Part shown: positions 1 to 12,040 of the stretch, in pieces | How positions within the stretch are numbered: position 1 is the first letter of the stretch | Layout: every line of letters begins with the position of its first letter | Source: Piscicola geometra | Taxonomy: Eukaryota; Annelida; Clitellata; Hirudinida; Piscicolidae | Direction of reading: 5' to 3' | DNA length: 64,000 bases | Assembly: GCA_943735955.1 (NCBI GenBank) | Contig: OX030956.1 | Coordinates: forward strand, 6,394,145-6,458,144 | Made by a program: the position numbers and the translations under genes | Notes under the pieces: generated by a model | What the model was told of the DNA's origin: nothing | Seen by the model: only the letters and a program-made list of their open reading frames with translations | Database searches by the model: none

Positions 1-3000
1 TTCTTGCTCCCAGCACCTGATGGTACTCATAGGCAAAGTTTAATTTTTTTATTTTATTACGAGTCTATCTTATATTATTTCTTTAGATTTTTGGTTTTGT
101 CGAAACTGTGACTTTGAAGCTTGAGATTGCTGTAAAATCTGGAAAATGTTTGTGATGATGGGAGTTTATGAAGCTGAGGGTTGTTGTTAAAGTTGGGAGA
201 GAAATTTGAAGTTGTAAATTGTTCTTCAAAGCTTTTTTTGTATTCCAATCATATAAAAAGCAGCGAGACACCCAGATTGAGTTCAGACGATTCTTGAAAG
301 TTTTTTTTTCGAGACTGTGACTATTTTCTCTAAAAGTAAATTTCAGTTGTTGACTTCTTTAATGTCCTACAGTCTAGTGCCCATTATTCCATTTGCTTTT
401 TTTAACCCGGTGGTGGTTTTTTCATCAAATTCACAATCAAGCCGAAAATTACTCATAATTATTATTTGTTGCCTTCCTGTTGAAGTCGTTTTTACGTGTT
501 CAAATGTCATTTTATTTGTTGGTGTTGCCTTTTTGCTGCCCAATGACCTTGCCTTTGTCGGGATGAAAAGGTTGAAGATATTCTTTTAAAACTTCAGTGT
601 CTCCATGCAATATTGTTCCTGCTTTTCAAGTCTCAATTATTCTATGAATCTACAAAATATTAAACTCAAATAGTTTGCTTTGTATTTTTAAATATTAATA
701 TTTATATTGTAAATACGCTAGCTTAATGTTTAATAAAAACAGCTTTTTTCTCACATTTTGCATTCTAAAACTAAAAGTCATGGCTACGGACCTAATTTGA
801 AGTCAATTTTTACAAAAATCTTCAACGGATTGATCATCTTTTATGCAAAAAACTTGAAATAGTTTATGATGCCCATTAAGCCAACGGCTCCCTCAAGAAA
901 TTACTCTGGCTGAATGCAAGCCTCGGTGCATGTGATTTATTGGAGCAAAGTGAAGCGACATGCGTGATTGAGATCATCCATGTTGTCCACAGCCTTTGAT
1001 TGATATCAACTAACAATGCGTATCACTCGAGAATTCAAATATGAAACAGTTTCTCGCTCTTAGAACTTAAAATGGCAACCACAAAGGAAGTAATTACCTA
1101 TTTATTCTATTTAATCTGAATGTCTGTAAATACATGTTTCACAAATTTAATTAATCTTTATTTAAAGTTTTAATTTCACTCAACAATGAAATGATAAAAA
1201 CCCTAATTGAAAGTTCGAAATCTGAAAATTAACTAAAAAAGGGACTCAAAAGTTTTGTGCTACGCACGAAAGATTGAATGAAACATGGAAAATAAAACTT
1301 GCAGAATTAAAAATATATAAAATTCATTTTCTGCACCGAGAAAGTGAAATAGCAAAGAAAATATAAAAGCCGAAGAGATTATAGGATTTTCACTTTTTGA
1401 TGGAAGCAATCAAATTCGTTCTTCCATAAATTGTGTCTTTTGCTTCACCCCGTTCCAGCGCGCTTTCTTTTCTTATCTCCATTCACGCACGCGCTTATTC
1501 GATTTCACACGTCTCCAAACGTCGTGCTTTTTTGAAAGCCTTATTCGGCGCAAGATTTCGTTAGACTTCTTTTTTACAGAGCTTGAGGTCAAACACAACT
1601 CGCTAACTAACTCCCAAAAAAAAGTTAAAGTTTTTTCTATAAAAAACGAAACTTTAAAAAAAATAATGTTTATATTGATAAAAAATAAAACTTAAAAAAT
1701 TTAATGTTTTACGTTTTTGAAATTTTACGCTACTCGCATGGAAGCTCAAGAGATGAATGTCGCGAGAATGCTGGAGCATATATTGGAAGACAAACTCCAA
1801 GACTATCACACCTTCCGTCTTATATCCCTCTAAGCCTATCCCTCAGTCTCGGCAAATCCCTGAATTACACCCATCTAGACTTTAATCCAGTATTTCCAAA
1901 GCCTGTCTGCGCATTTATCTTTCTTCCAAATAATTACTGATAATAAATAATTTTCAAAAGTTTCTGCTGATTTATTTTAGAATTTATTTTATTTTGTCAT
2001 AATTTATTTAAACTTTATTAATCAAAACGTTTAACTGAACTTGATACATTCAATAAAACGTAAAAATAAACGATGAATGAAAGTATAAATTGAATAGCTT
2101 TTCATCATAAAAAGCCAAAAACGTTTCTTGACCCCAGTGGAAACACACATCCAACTACCCATCAATTATTTCCTTTCACTTATGATTCAAAAATATTTAT
2201 TAGTTACCAATAGGATTTTTAAAATATTATAACTACGTCTAGTTACAGCATTACATCACCTGTCCTTGACTTTAAATTTTGCTCACGATTGACAACAGAC
2301 TTTGAATGCCATTTATTTTTATAATTTATTCTATTTGCATGGGGCATTCAGCTCAATGCAACTGTTAATTAAATAGATGCAATTCGGAATAAATGATTTA
2401 CTTGCTTTTATTATTTTTTCTCTCAAATTTATCATCTGTCAATCCGTCCACCCACTCATCCTTCTATTCATTCACCCACGCATATTTTTATCCATCGAAC
2501 ATACACTCAATGACCTCACAAATAAAAGTGATCAATGGAAAACTCAAAGAAATAAGGCGAATATACACAGGTTGCATTGCCACTCATGCACTTCTGATCA
2601 ATAATAAGTATAAAAAACTAAATTCTTTAACACATTTAAAGTGAATATTTAAATTTATAAAAATAAATTTTCTGAATAGGTCCCAAAATCAATTTTTTAT
2701 TGTTTGGGCGCAAATAAAATTTGAATGTCGAGAAATGATTATTCGCTGTAGTTCAACTTGCCCGTAACATGCTATCACCATAAAATAACCGTAATGTGTC
2801 CATAAAAACACAAATAAAAGTACCTTAAGCTATATTCACTATAATTCAAAACAAATTTTCATATTTTCAACTTCTATTTAGAGTTTTATGTTCTATAAAA
2901 ACCTTTCTTTGATTTACTATTTTTAAACAGGAAAAACAATTTTATTTTGAATGCGGTGATGATTATGATAGTTTCTAAAGAAAAAAAAAGATTTTACAGT

Positions 3001-4805
3001 TATATTAACCATCATGAAAAAAAAAGAAAGAAAAAAACGGAATGTAAGGACAGATTGTGGACATGTCAGGGTGCCTTTGGGGGGGAAACGGCATTGTGTG
3101 TTGTCGGTTTCTTGTTGTGAAGGTTGTCTACTATGGTTCTGTTTACTTTTCCATTTTTAATAGAAGTAGATTTTTCTGATTTTGAAAATGTAATTTTTAA
3201 TTTAATTTGTTAGTTTAAAATTTTAAAACAGATTATTTCTCTAATGATTGAGAATTCTACACAAATAAGTTTTTGGAAATTCACAAACTAAAAGCTCAGC
3301 ACTTTAATTTGCAAAAATAAAACCATTAAAAAATCTCCGAGTTGAAAAAATTCCTAAAATAAATGTGAAAAGAACATTTTTTGTGAATACTGCATCGATA
3401 CAGTTCGAGCAGTTTTATAAGAGGATTTTAATTGTTTGGTAATCTTCTCAACTTTTTATTTATTTTAAATTTGCGTTTCTATTTTTTCAGATATACACAG
3501 TATTCAACTGACATATATTTATAGATGTTTTAGTGCAGTATTTATTCTGATTTGTTTTTAATTCTTAAATAAATTCAAGTTTTGATCAATCAAAACATGC
3601 CACAACGAAGGTATTTCTCACGCACAGTTGAATGTAGTCACTTTTTTTAATTACGCAACGCTGCACAATTGAAAGGATAGAGACTTTTGCAAGCATCAAG
3701 AAAGGATTTCTGCAATCAAATAAAAACGAAATCGTTTAAAAATTTATTTGAATTTTTTTTTGTTTGAAAAAAAAATTAAATAATTTTTTACTTTTTTTAT
3801 ATTAAAGTTTTTATTGAATTTTCATTGATTTTCTTCACCACGTTAAAAAGTAATTCAATCAGAATTAGTGACCGCTAACAAGCGACTGCACAGTAAGTTT
3901 ACAAAGAAGGCAAGTACTTCAGTAACAATCAACTCTACAAAAGTACTTTTACTCACTGTCATGAGGGTCGAATAGAAAGTTTTTTTTTTAAAGTTAAGGT
4001 TTCTTCGTCTTTTCAAAAAGGTATTTAAAAATGAAGTTTAAAAACTTGAAATGAAATTTTATTTTAAATATATAAATTCATACATATATTTATAAAGTAT
4101 TTATAAAATAAAAAGTATTAAAAAAACAATTCAGATATGTTAGGAGATAGGGCACTTGATAAATTGGTTTTGAGTTGATGGTGTTGCATGCTCCACTTGA
4201 CGGGTATTAAAAGATACAATTTTTTTCTTCTGTCTCTTCCAATCAAGCAGTTGCCTCTACTGTTTGGCTGCGATGAAGGCCTACAACTATCAAAATCTCT
4301 CTCGATTTGCAAATTATCCCAAGACGTTCTAAGCAAGTTTTTAAAGAAACAGTGGATGAATTGTTGTTTTAAGATTTTATTGTTTGAATTTGTTTTTTCA
4401 AGGCAGTATGTCGCATACTGTTTGTGAATTTGTCTGTGCTTTCAAAGCCAATTCACCTCCGTCTATCTAGAGTCCGATACTCCATCTCCAAGGGAAGATA
4501 GGGCGACTGATTTAATAGATTGCAATAGATTTAAAATAAAAAACTAATAGATCGGAGCATAGTGAAAGGGTTGGTTAACGAGAATCGAATCTTAGATTGA
4601 AAGTGCTGGAATATTTGTATTATAAACTTAATGGTAAGAAATAAAAGATTAATTGAGTAGGGAACTGCGGAAGTATGTGGTGTTTGATGTGGGTGAGAGT
4701 GCGTTGAATGAAGTTAAAGGCAGAAGGATGAATGGTTGGTTGATTGAAAGAACGCTTGATTGAAAAATAAATTTTAAAAAATTGAATTATTCTGCGACAA
4801 CGGAT
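1..4805. other. Gene-free AT-rich DNA
   Basis: No open frame here resembles a known protein, and none can be joined to another with splice sites. The short frames are what AT-rich DNA gives by chance. Slightly GC-richer patches sit around 890-1,030 and 1,440-1,560; the first includes a TCF-like CTTTGAT next to TGATTGAT. This is the left end of a 31-kb gene desert. Confidence 0.6.
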
Positions 4806-4885
4806 GTCGGGCCGTAATTAATCTGATTGATCATGCGTGCCTGATAGATGCATTCACCCAGCGTTCGAATAATGACGGCCTTCAA
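4806..4885. promoter_or_regulatory. Candidate regulatory island with inverted TAAT motif
   Basis: A GC-richer island in AT-rich desert. The word GGCCGTAATTAAT (4,810-4,822) recurs inverted as AATAATGACGGCC (4,868-4,880) with one or two mismatches. The spacer contains TGATTGAT and ATCATGCGTGC. Paired homeodomain-like cores suggest an enhancer. That is inference only; nothing here shows activity. Confidence 0.25.
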
Positions 4886-4925
4886 TTGCCATTATACTTG
4901 AATACAAGTGTGAACAATAAAAATG

Positions 4926-5084
4926 TAAGATAATTTGTTATCGATTTTAAAATGCTTTTAAATTATTTGTTAGATTTTTAGTTTTTTTATACAAATTTAA
5001 AACTTTAAGATAATTTGTTATAGATTTTAAAATGCTTTTAAATTATTTTTTAGATTTTTAGTTTTTTATAAAAATTTAAAACTT
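4926..5084. repeat. Two-copy tandem duplication, about 80 bp unit
   Basis: Two adjacent copies begin AAGATAATTTGTTAT and end AATTTAAAACTTT. They differ at a few bases and in T-run lengths. This looks like a recent local duplication in AT-rich DNA and has no coding capacity. Confidence 0.85.
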
Positions 5085-5326
5085 TGGAATTTTTATCCAC
5101 CAGTCAGACGAATTGAAAAAAATATTTAATAAACATGTTTTTCATTTTCTGAATTTATTTTTTATTAAATAAAAAATATATAATTCTAAAAAACTGATTT
5201 TAATTATCTTGGTTGGTCGAGGAGATGATAGGTGTCAATATCATTGTCACGTCATCACAAAAAGTTGTGATGACGTTGGTGGCACCAGTGGGGATGGTGT
5301 AGTGGAAGTGAGAGTGGTGTTGGTAG

Positions 5327-5640
5327 AGATAGCAGTTTTGGTAGCGGTAGTGGTGGTGGTTGTGGTGGTGGTAGTAGTAGTGGTGGTTGTGGTGGTGGTG
5401 GTGGTGGTGGTGGTAGTAGTGGTGGTTGTGATGGTGGTGGTGGTTGTGGTGGTGGTAGTAGTAGTGGTGGTTGTGGTGGTGGTGGTGGTGGTAGTAGTGG
5501 TGGTTGTGGTGGTGGTGGTGGTGGTAGTAGTAGTGGTGGTGGTGGCGGTGGTGGTGGTGGTGGTGGTGGTGGTGGTGGTGGTGGTGGTAGTGGTTTTGAA
5601 TATGGAGATAATGACGATAGCGTTAGTAGTAGTGGTGGTG
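5327..5640. repeat. Imperfect GGT/GTA/GTT triplet microsatellite
   Basis: The stretch is built almost wholly of GGT with GTA and GTT interruptions. It leaves long poly-Val and poly-Pro open frames on the two strands, which are artefacts of the triplet period. The strand is strongly G/T versus C/A biased. No gene context surrounds it. Confidence 0.9.
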
Positions 5641-8035
5641 GTAACATTGATGGTAATATGTGGATGAAAATGAATTGAAATTGAATTTATGAAGAAAAAA
5701 ATTAATTTACAGTTTCATACTTTTTCAAGTTATGAGGCGTATAAAACTATAAAAATGGGAAATAGCAAACGGGAAAAATCTGAATAATTTTAAAAATGAA
5801 AAAATAAAATGGCATTTATTGCATCAGCAAGTTAATGTTCAAATGTTATTGTCATCCCCACCATCATTTACATCATCCTTTTCACCCTCATTATCATATT
5901 CTTCATCATCATGACCGCATTGTTACCACCATCGCTATCGCTTCATCATTGCTATCTCTATCTTTTCTGAATACCAATACATTCAGTTTTCTTGCAAATA
6001 TTTTTGTCTTCATACGTGTATTATTTTTTATCGCAATACTGTGCGTTGTAATAGCACTGCTAGCAGGAATGGTAGGAGTTGTGACAGAAGGTGCAGTAGG
6101 GGTAGTAGCAGTATGACTTCAATACTAGTTGTAGGAACAGTCGCATAGATAGAGTTAAGAACATCACTCTATGACATTTTTCAAACAATAACATTAAAAT
6201 CATTTTCCTTTTTCTTTTTTTTTTTTTGAAAAGTCTTAAACAGAAGCATCAACGATTGAGACGTTTTTCCACTCTAGTGTTTATCGATGATAACAACTCT
6301 CATAAAAGAAAAAAAATCATTTTTACATATTTTTATTTTATGATAGTTATGTTCAATATTTATAATGATTTTTTCTATTAATTTTGATTATAATCTTCTT
6401 TTTAATATTTTTAGTCATTTGGGTTTCTTAGAATAAAAACGATTTGAAAACCAAAAAACTTGAAAAGGTTTAAAATAATATTTTTTTAAAATTAAAATTT
6501 TCCCAATTTTTTCAAAACTTGAGATAGATCTCATTTTAATATTTTTCTTCAGCATTGAATGTCTCCCATGGGTCCGTTTGTTTCCAAATAAAATAGGATT
6601 TTTGATTTGAGATAAACATAATTTTTTTTCTCAAATTTTAAATTTTTAATAGATAATTACGTTGTGGATATTTGTTTGAATGATTAATCAAAAATTAAAA
6701 CCACGAGTATTTTTTAGAAAAAGTAGTACATGAACTATAAACTTTTTTTAATTATGTATTATGTGTATTCTTTTTACAAATAATTTTATTTTTCCAAATT
6801 TTATTTTTATTCCAATAAATATGTTGAAATATATTCAAGATAGAGCCTTTAACGTGACACGCAAAAGAACCATAGTTTCTGCTAATGATCAAAATAAATC
6901 GAAGTTACTTTTAAATTATAAATCGAACTTGGTGAGATTTTTTAATTTTTCAATAATGAAATTATATATAAATATTCAAGATTTAAAAGCACTAAAGATT
7001 GCTCTGGCTACTGACGCTATGGCTTCAAAATGATTCAGTCCTGGCTTGGAGTGGAGGTCAGTACTCATCTTTTATAATTTAAACAGTTTGTGAATAAAAA
7101 TTATGCATAGAGAAAAAAGGCATAAAATAGCAAAACAACTTACTTCTTAAAAGACCACTGACACCACAAGCATCATCATCGGTGGAGCTGTATTGAAACA
7201 CATTGCCGTTCAGATTAGACTGAAAGTTTCATTTGTTTGGATCAATCTTCATGGATGATGATGACGAGCTTACTGCGGTATGGTGACTGACATGTTGAGA
7301 ATAAAATAGCTTCATTGCTGATGATGATGATGATGATGAAAGAAACGTTGTTGTAACTCTTGGCTTTATTTTAGCGTGCTTTAAAAAATGTATATGATCG
7401 AAATGACAACGATGAGAAAAATAAAAGTAATTATACCACTCCTTTCATCTATAAAATCATTCCCATCCATCCACTCTTCCCACTCCATCGCTTCAATCAG
7501 CCTCTAAATTATACCAACCACTCTAGAGACGGCCAGATATAATTTGCAAGGCTGTCTGATTGATGGGCAAGCAGGATTCATCACAATATTCAATGAATCT
7601 CTCACGATGTATGTGCCTCCTATTCATCATTCTAATTGTTTCGCTGCTGCCTCCGATAGCAGTGCTAATCCTATCAATAACCTCGCTAAAAAGGACTCGC
7701 TAAATTTAAAATTCAAACATTTCAGCGACATTTGTCGGTATTATTCATTTAAATTTTTGTTTAAAATACTAATTTTATATTGAAAAAAGGCTTTACAAAT
7801 TCTCCCTTCGCCATCATCGTCATCATCATTAAGAGACCTTCCGTCCAGTTGTTAAAGTGATTGATGCGGCATCTTATTGATGCTCTAGATTTCTTATTTT
7901 CATTCATTATCCTCTTCTTCTTTCCCCATTGTCAAATTTTTATCATCATCAACACCATCATCAATATTGCTTTCATCAGTATCATTGCAATAATCTTATA
8001 AATGACCAAAATTATTATTGCGGGGTATAACTTGA
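5641..8035. other. Gene-free AT-rich DNA with ATC/ATG triplet runs
   Basis: No recognisable gene. Short CAT/ATC-rich segments (about 5,850-5,950, 7,155-7,180 and 7,318-7,340) reflect triplet repeats. The frame at 6,761-7,033 is AT-rich and unlike any family I know. Confidence 0.55.
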
Positions 8036-8265
8036 ACTTAGACCACTTATTATTAGTTGCTTGCTCCAGTATCAATTCCATAATGGAACGTGGCATCATG
8101 TACAAACTCCTTCTATTTTTGCTCTGTTCTGAGCCATTCTGTTTGCAGCGTAGACTCTCGTGTTAAAAGGCTTCAGATCGACCTCTTAGGCGCAAAATAT
8201 TCATTCATGCCTATAGGCTACAAGGGCATGGGTTGCACTCGAGCCTAGAACCATTATATATTCAT
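8036..8265 (-). mobile_element. SINE-like retroposon: tRNA-like head plus LINE-like 3' tail
   Basis: Read on the minus strand, this begins with a B-box-like GGCTCGAGTGCAACC segment that is also present at 11,926-12,040. It ends in a segment matching the 3' end of the LINE fragment at 30,355-30,810: shared GGCATCATG, TTGCTCC and TATTATTAG words and a common layout. A minus-strand reading of the tail gives a short remnant like the RT C terminus (MAQNRAK). Heads from tRNA and tails from a partner LINE are typical of SINEs. Two adjacent insertions are the alternative. Confidence 0.5.
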
Positions 8266-11200
8266 GAAATCACAGTCTCAATTCTCACCATTTTTTAAAA
8301 CTCCATCATTATCACCACCATCATTACATCATCATCACCACCAGCCTCATCATCATTATCATCTTTGGCATTGTCATCACGTCCAACTTTATTTAAATTT
8401 GAGACATTGATCTCACAACTCGATTCCAAAACTTTCAACCTCAGGGCCTTCTTTGAATACTTCGAAAAAAAATATATAAATACTTGAAGTTTTGCTTCCG
8501 TCTTGGCTAATTTGGTTTTATTTATGACTTTTAAAATTTCTTTTTTGAAAATTATATGCATACCAGATTATTAGGATCTTAGGATTATTACATGAGAAGA
8601 TTCATTAAAAATACATTTTTTATATATTTTTTATTCTATGCTATCAATGGAAAAGCCTTGCTGTTTGTATTTCTAACTCGAAAGTGTCGTATCTCTCAAT
8701 TAAACCTCACAATCAACACTAAAATTACCAGTGCTGTTAGAGTAAAATAATTAATAAAACACTAGAGTCCAATCTGTCTGTGCAAACAACATCTCAAGTT
8801 TCTTGATTTGTCTTCCACAACTCTCCATCGACCATTTTCGATTATTATCTGTTTTCGAAGGTATGGATTGAAGTCGTCGACAATTAATTCGTCCCACATT
8901 GATTGGTTAGGTTTGAGGGTGAGATTAAAGGGGGGATTCAACGGACGACTTAATGTGTGGCCATTAGGTATATAACTTTAGGAAAAATTAGCATAAAAAG
9001 AATCAATGAGCTTTTATATGAAAAATATAAATATAGCAAAGGTTGATCAGTATTGTTAAAAAAGTTTATGAACAAACTATATTTATTTTTATTTTATGAT
9101 ATCGAACTAAAAGTCATTTATTTAGAAAAGTAAACTTTAAAAAATTTCGTAAATTTCTTAATTAAAATGAATAAATTTGAAAAATAAAATATTATTACGA
9201 AAAATTCAAGCCTAAAATGATGGATGGAAAGACATTAAACTGCGAGTCCCTCTCTAGCTATCGTCGCCATTCTTATCCATATTCAAGCACTTGCCTCAAA
9301 CGTTAATATACTCGTATCCATCATTATCCTCATCGTCATCAACACCAACAACAAATCAGCAACTGCACTATCATCATCACAATCATTATTCTCATCAACG
9401 GCATCATCATCAACTATAAAAAATTCATTAGTTTTATGTCCGGTCGAATGGTCACGTGGCATTGGTCCTGCGTAAGGCACGTCACTTTGCATCTACGCTT
9501 GTCCCACGGAAGCTCTTCCGTCACTGCCAACCTGCCTCTTTGCTCACACAGCCTGCATTGAAGGCTCGAGGCCTGACGCAGTGTCAGGTTTCTGAAATTG
9601 AACCAAAAATAGGAATTTTGTTTTTTTCCATAAAATGAAATTGTTTTTCACCAGTGTAAATGATGTTTTTAGTTTCACTTTTCATGTCTTAGGGATTAAA
9701 TTAAATTTATGGACAGTATTTTTGAGAAATTTATCTTATCGTTTTTTATTTCGTTTATTACATCGGAAATATTATTTTATTTATGCTATAGGACAATAAC
9801 TTTCTTTTTTTATTCATTCATTTCCAAATAAAAACAAAAACTTTCGTGGTTTGACATTTTTTGGGCTGATGCCATTTTAATCACATTTGTTATTGCAATT
9901 GCTAAAAAGTTTGAGAAACGTGTGATTTGAAGGAGGTTTGGATGCGAGCCATGGAGGGATGCGGTGGTGAGGCAAAAAAAAACACTACATAAGAAAAACT
10001 ATTGTGGCTTTTTTTAGGTTGTTAATGTTTATAGAGCTGAAAAATTGAATATAATTTTTAATCCGCTGGAAACTTATTCTATTAAAAAATATGTTCATTA
10101 AAGAAACGAATGTTTGCAGCTGTATTGAGATTTGTTTTTTGACGTAAATGGCATAATAATAACTCAAAAATCGAACATATAAACGAGCAAATGCCAGCCA
10201 TTTTTATCTTCCAGATCGCTAAATAATTGAACAGATAGGCAAATACTGCGGTAAAGCAGGCTTAGTTGAATCGTTGTAGAGGAAATGCATCATGATTCCA
10301 TCATGCTAGTGTGGACATAATGATGGTGGTATGACCTTACCATACCGTGTGGGTTGCTGAGTTTAGGGGTTTTGGGATGGTGGAATGGTACTTGAGATAT
10401 GTGGTGGTTGTGATGGCCATTGATGATAGTGATACATTTATGGATTCTAAAAAATATTTTTTTATTGTATACCTCATTTAAAAAATGTAAATTTTCATAA
10501 TTGTAATTCAAAAATTAATTTTGAAAAATGTCAGCAAATATCAACATTCTTATGTGCATTTTAATGTATTTGACCCAAGAGAGTCATAAAACATAGTTTT
10601 AAAATGATGAAAAAGTATCATGGAAGAATGATTAAAAAAGATAATTTTAAAAAATATATTGGAATGGCCATTTTGTTTTTAAAATATTTTTTCCCTTTCA
10701 GGCAATATTCTTGGTTTTCTACTTGTCTTATTAGTATTTTTATCAATCATTAATCATTAATTGAAAGCAACAGAAACCTCTTCGGATCAACAAACCCCAA
10801 AAGGGCATATTTTAAACAAATGTCTCAATATAACAAAGCCCTGAACAGCAATATTACCATGAAAGTCATAAATTATGATTGAAGAATAAAAAAGAATTAT
10901 TTTGATCATTTCTAAAATGTCAAAGAGACATATTATTCACATAGGTAACATTGCAGAACACCGTAGTTTCAAAAAATGGTTTAGCTTTACATAGAGCAGG
11001 ATGGATCACAACTGAGCCTTTTCATTTGCATTACTTCAAAACCCTTGTTATGTCTTTGCAATCAGCTTTTCCCGAACCTTGCATCACCATTTCTTCCCAC
11101 ACAAGCGTGCAATAATCGCTGTCATAACTCAACTTAGCACCCTCCGAAACGCCCTCAGCCCTCCACGTCGTGCATTATTGCAAGTCTTGTTATTTCCTCC

Positions 11201-11925
11201 GACTTTTATTTCTTAGTATTGCCTTCAGCCTTGTCAGATCTACGCTTTCAAAAACCTCAGCATTCGCTATGCAACTTTAGGTTATGTTCATTTTATTTGG
11301 TGTGTTCAAGTTACGCTTACCAAAAACTCTTCCACGTCATCTGAGGGTACTATTAAGTCATTTCGAGTTAATCTCAGCCTCGTGTAAGACTTTGTCATTT
11401 TTCGCGTTTTTTATTCGCTTTTCTATTTTTTTGGAGTTTTTTATTTATAAACAGAAGTTTTATTTAGACATTCATCTAAATGAGTGTGCGAATTGGTTTC
11501 TAATAGCATATCTCCATGTGTGAATGCCTGTTTGTAGCTGCATGTCACGTGGCTTTATGTGCGTGCGATGCTGATGTCTATGCGCTGTTTATGGTCTTAT
11601 TAGGAACCCAACACAGGAAACTGTGTGACTTGATGGACTGGGTGCAGTAGTAATAAAGTTTAAGGACAACATTAGGGTCGGATGATTGAGGTGTGCCTAA
11701 GACAATTGCATGTTTCTGTACCTCGTATTGTGCATATTATTTGAAACTTGTTTTTGATTTTGAAGATAGTCGCATATTCAACTGCCTCAAAAGCATTTTG
11801 AAGAATTTATACTCATTTGATTTCAATAAAAGCTTTTTCCAATTTTTATTGTACAATTTATTTCTAAATAATAATACTAATAATTACGAGCATTATTATA
11901 GTGGCGTATAAACCCAAACCGGCTT
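8266..11925. other. Gene-free DNA
   Basis: AT-rich, with short ATC/CAT triplet runs near 8,300-8,370 and 9,320-9,415. A GC-richer block at about 9,430-9,600 is unexplained and has no convincing reading frame. At 11,050-11,190 there is another GC-richer block with an imperfect inverted GTGCAATAAT word. No gene or RNA is supported. Confidence 0.5.
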
Positions 11926-12040
11926 CTAGGCAAATTTTTCAATTCACGTCTATGGGTCACTAGGGCATCGGTTGCACTCGAACCTAGGATCATCAACCGC
12001 TGGTTAAGCCGAGAGTCGTTATACACTGGTCTACCCGTTC
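11926..12040 (-). mobile_element. tRNA-like SINE head, degenerate
   Basis: On the minus strand this reads as a tRNA-like segment with a clear B box (GGTTCGAGTGC). It is followed by sequence shared with 8,185-8,265 (CGAGTGCAACC, then ATGCCCT and CATAG words). The acceptor stem is not recoverable, so this is not a functional tRNA gene. It is best read as a second copy of the same SINE family. Confidence 0.5.

Noticed and set aside
5209..5667. Poly-Val (plus) and poly-Pro (minus) open frames
   Set aside because: Products of the GGT-type triplet repeat, with no flanking exon or homology.
9430..9640. Possible coding exon in a GC-richer block
   Set aside because: The 60-residue frame has no recognisable domain, no splice-supported neighbours and no family resemblance.
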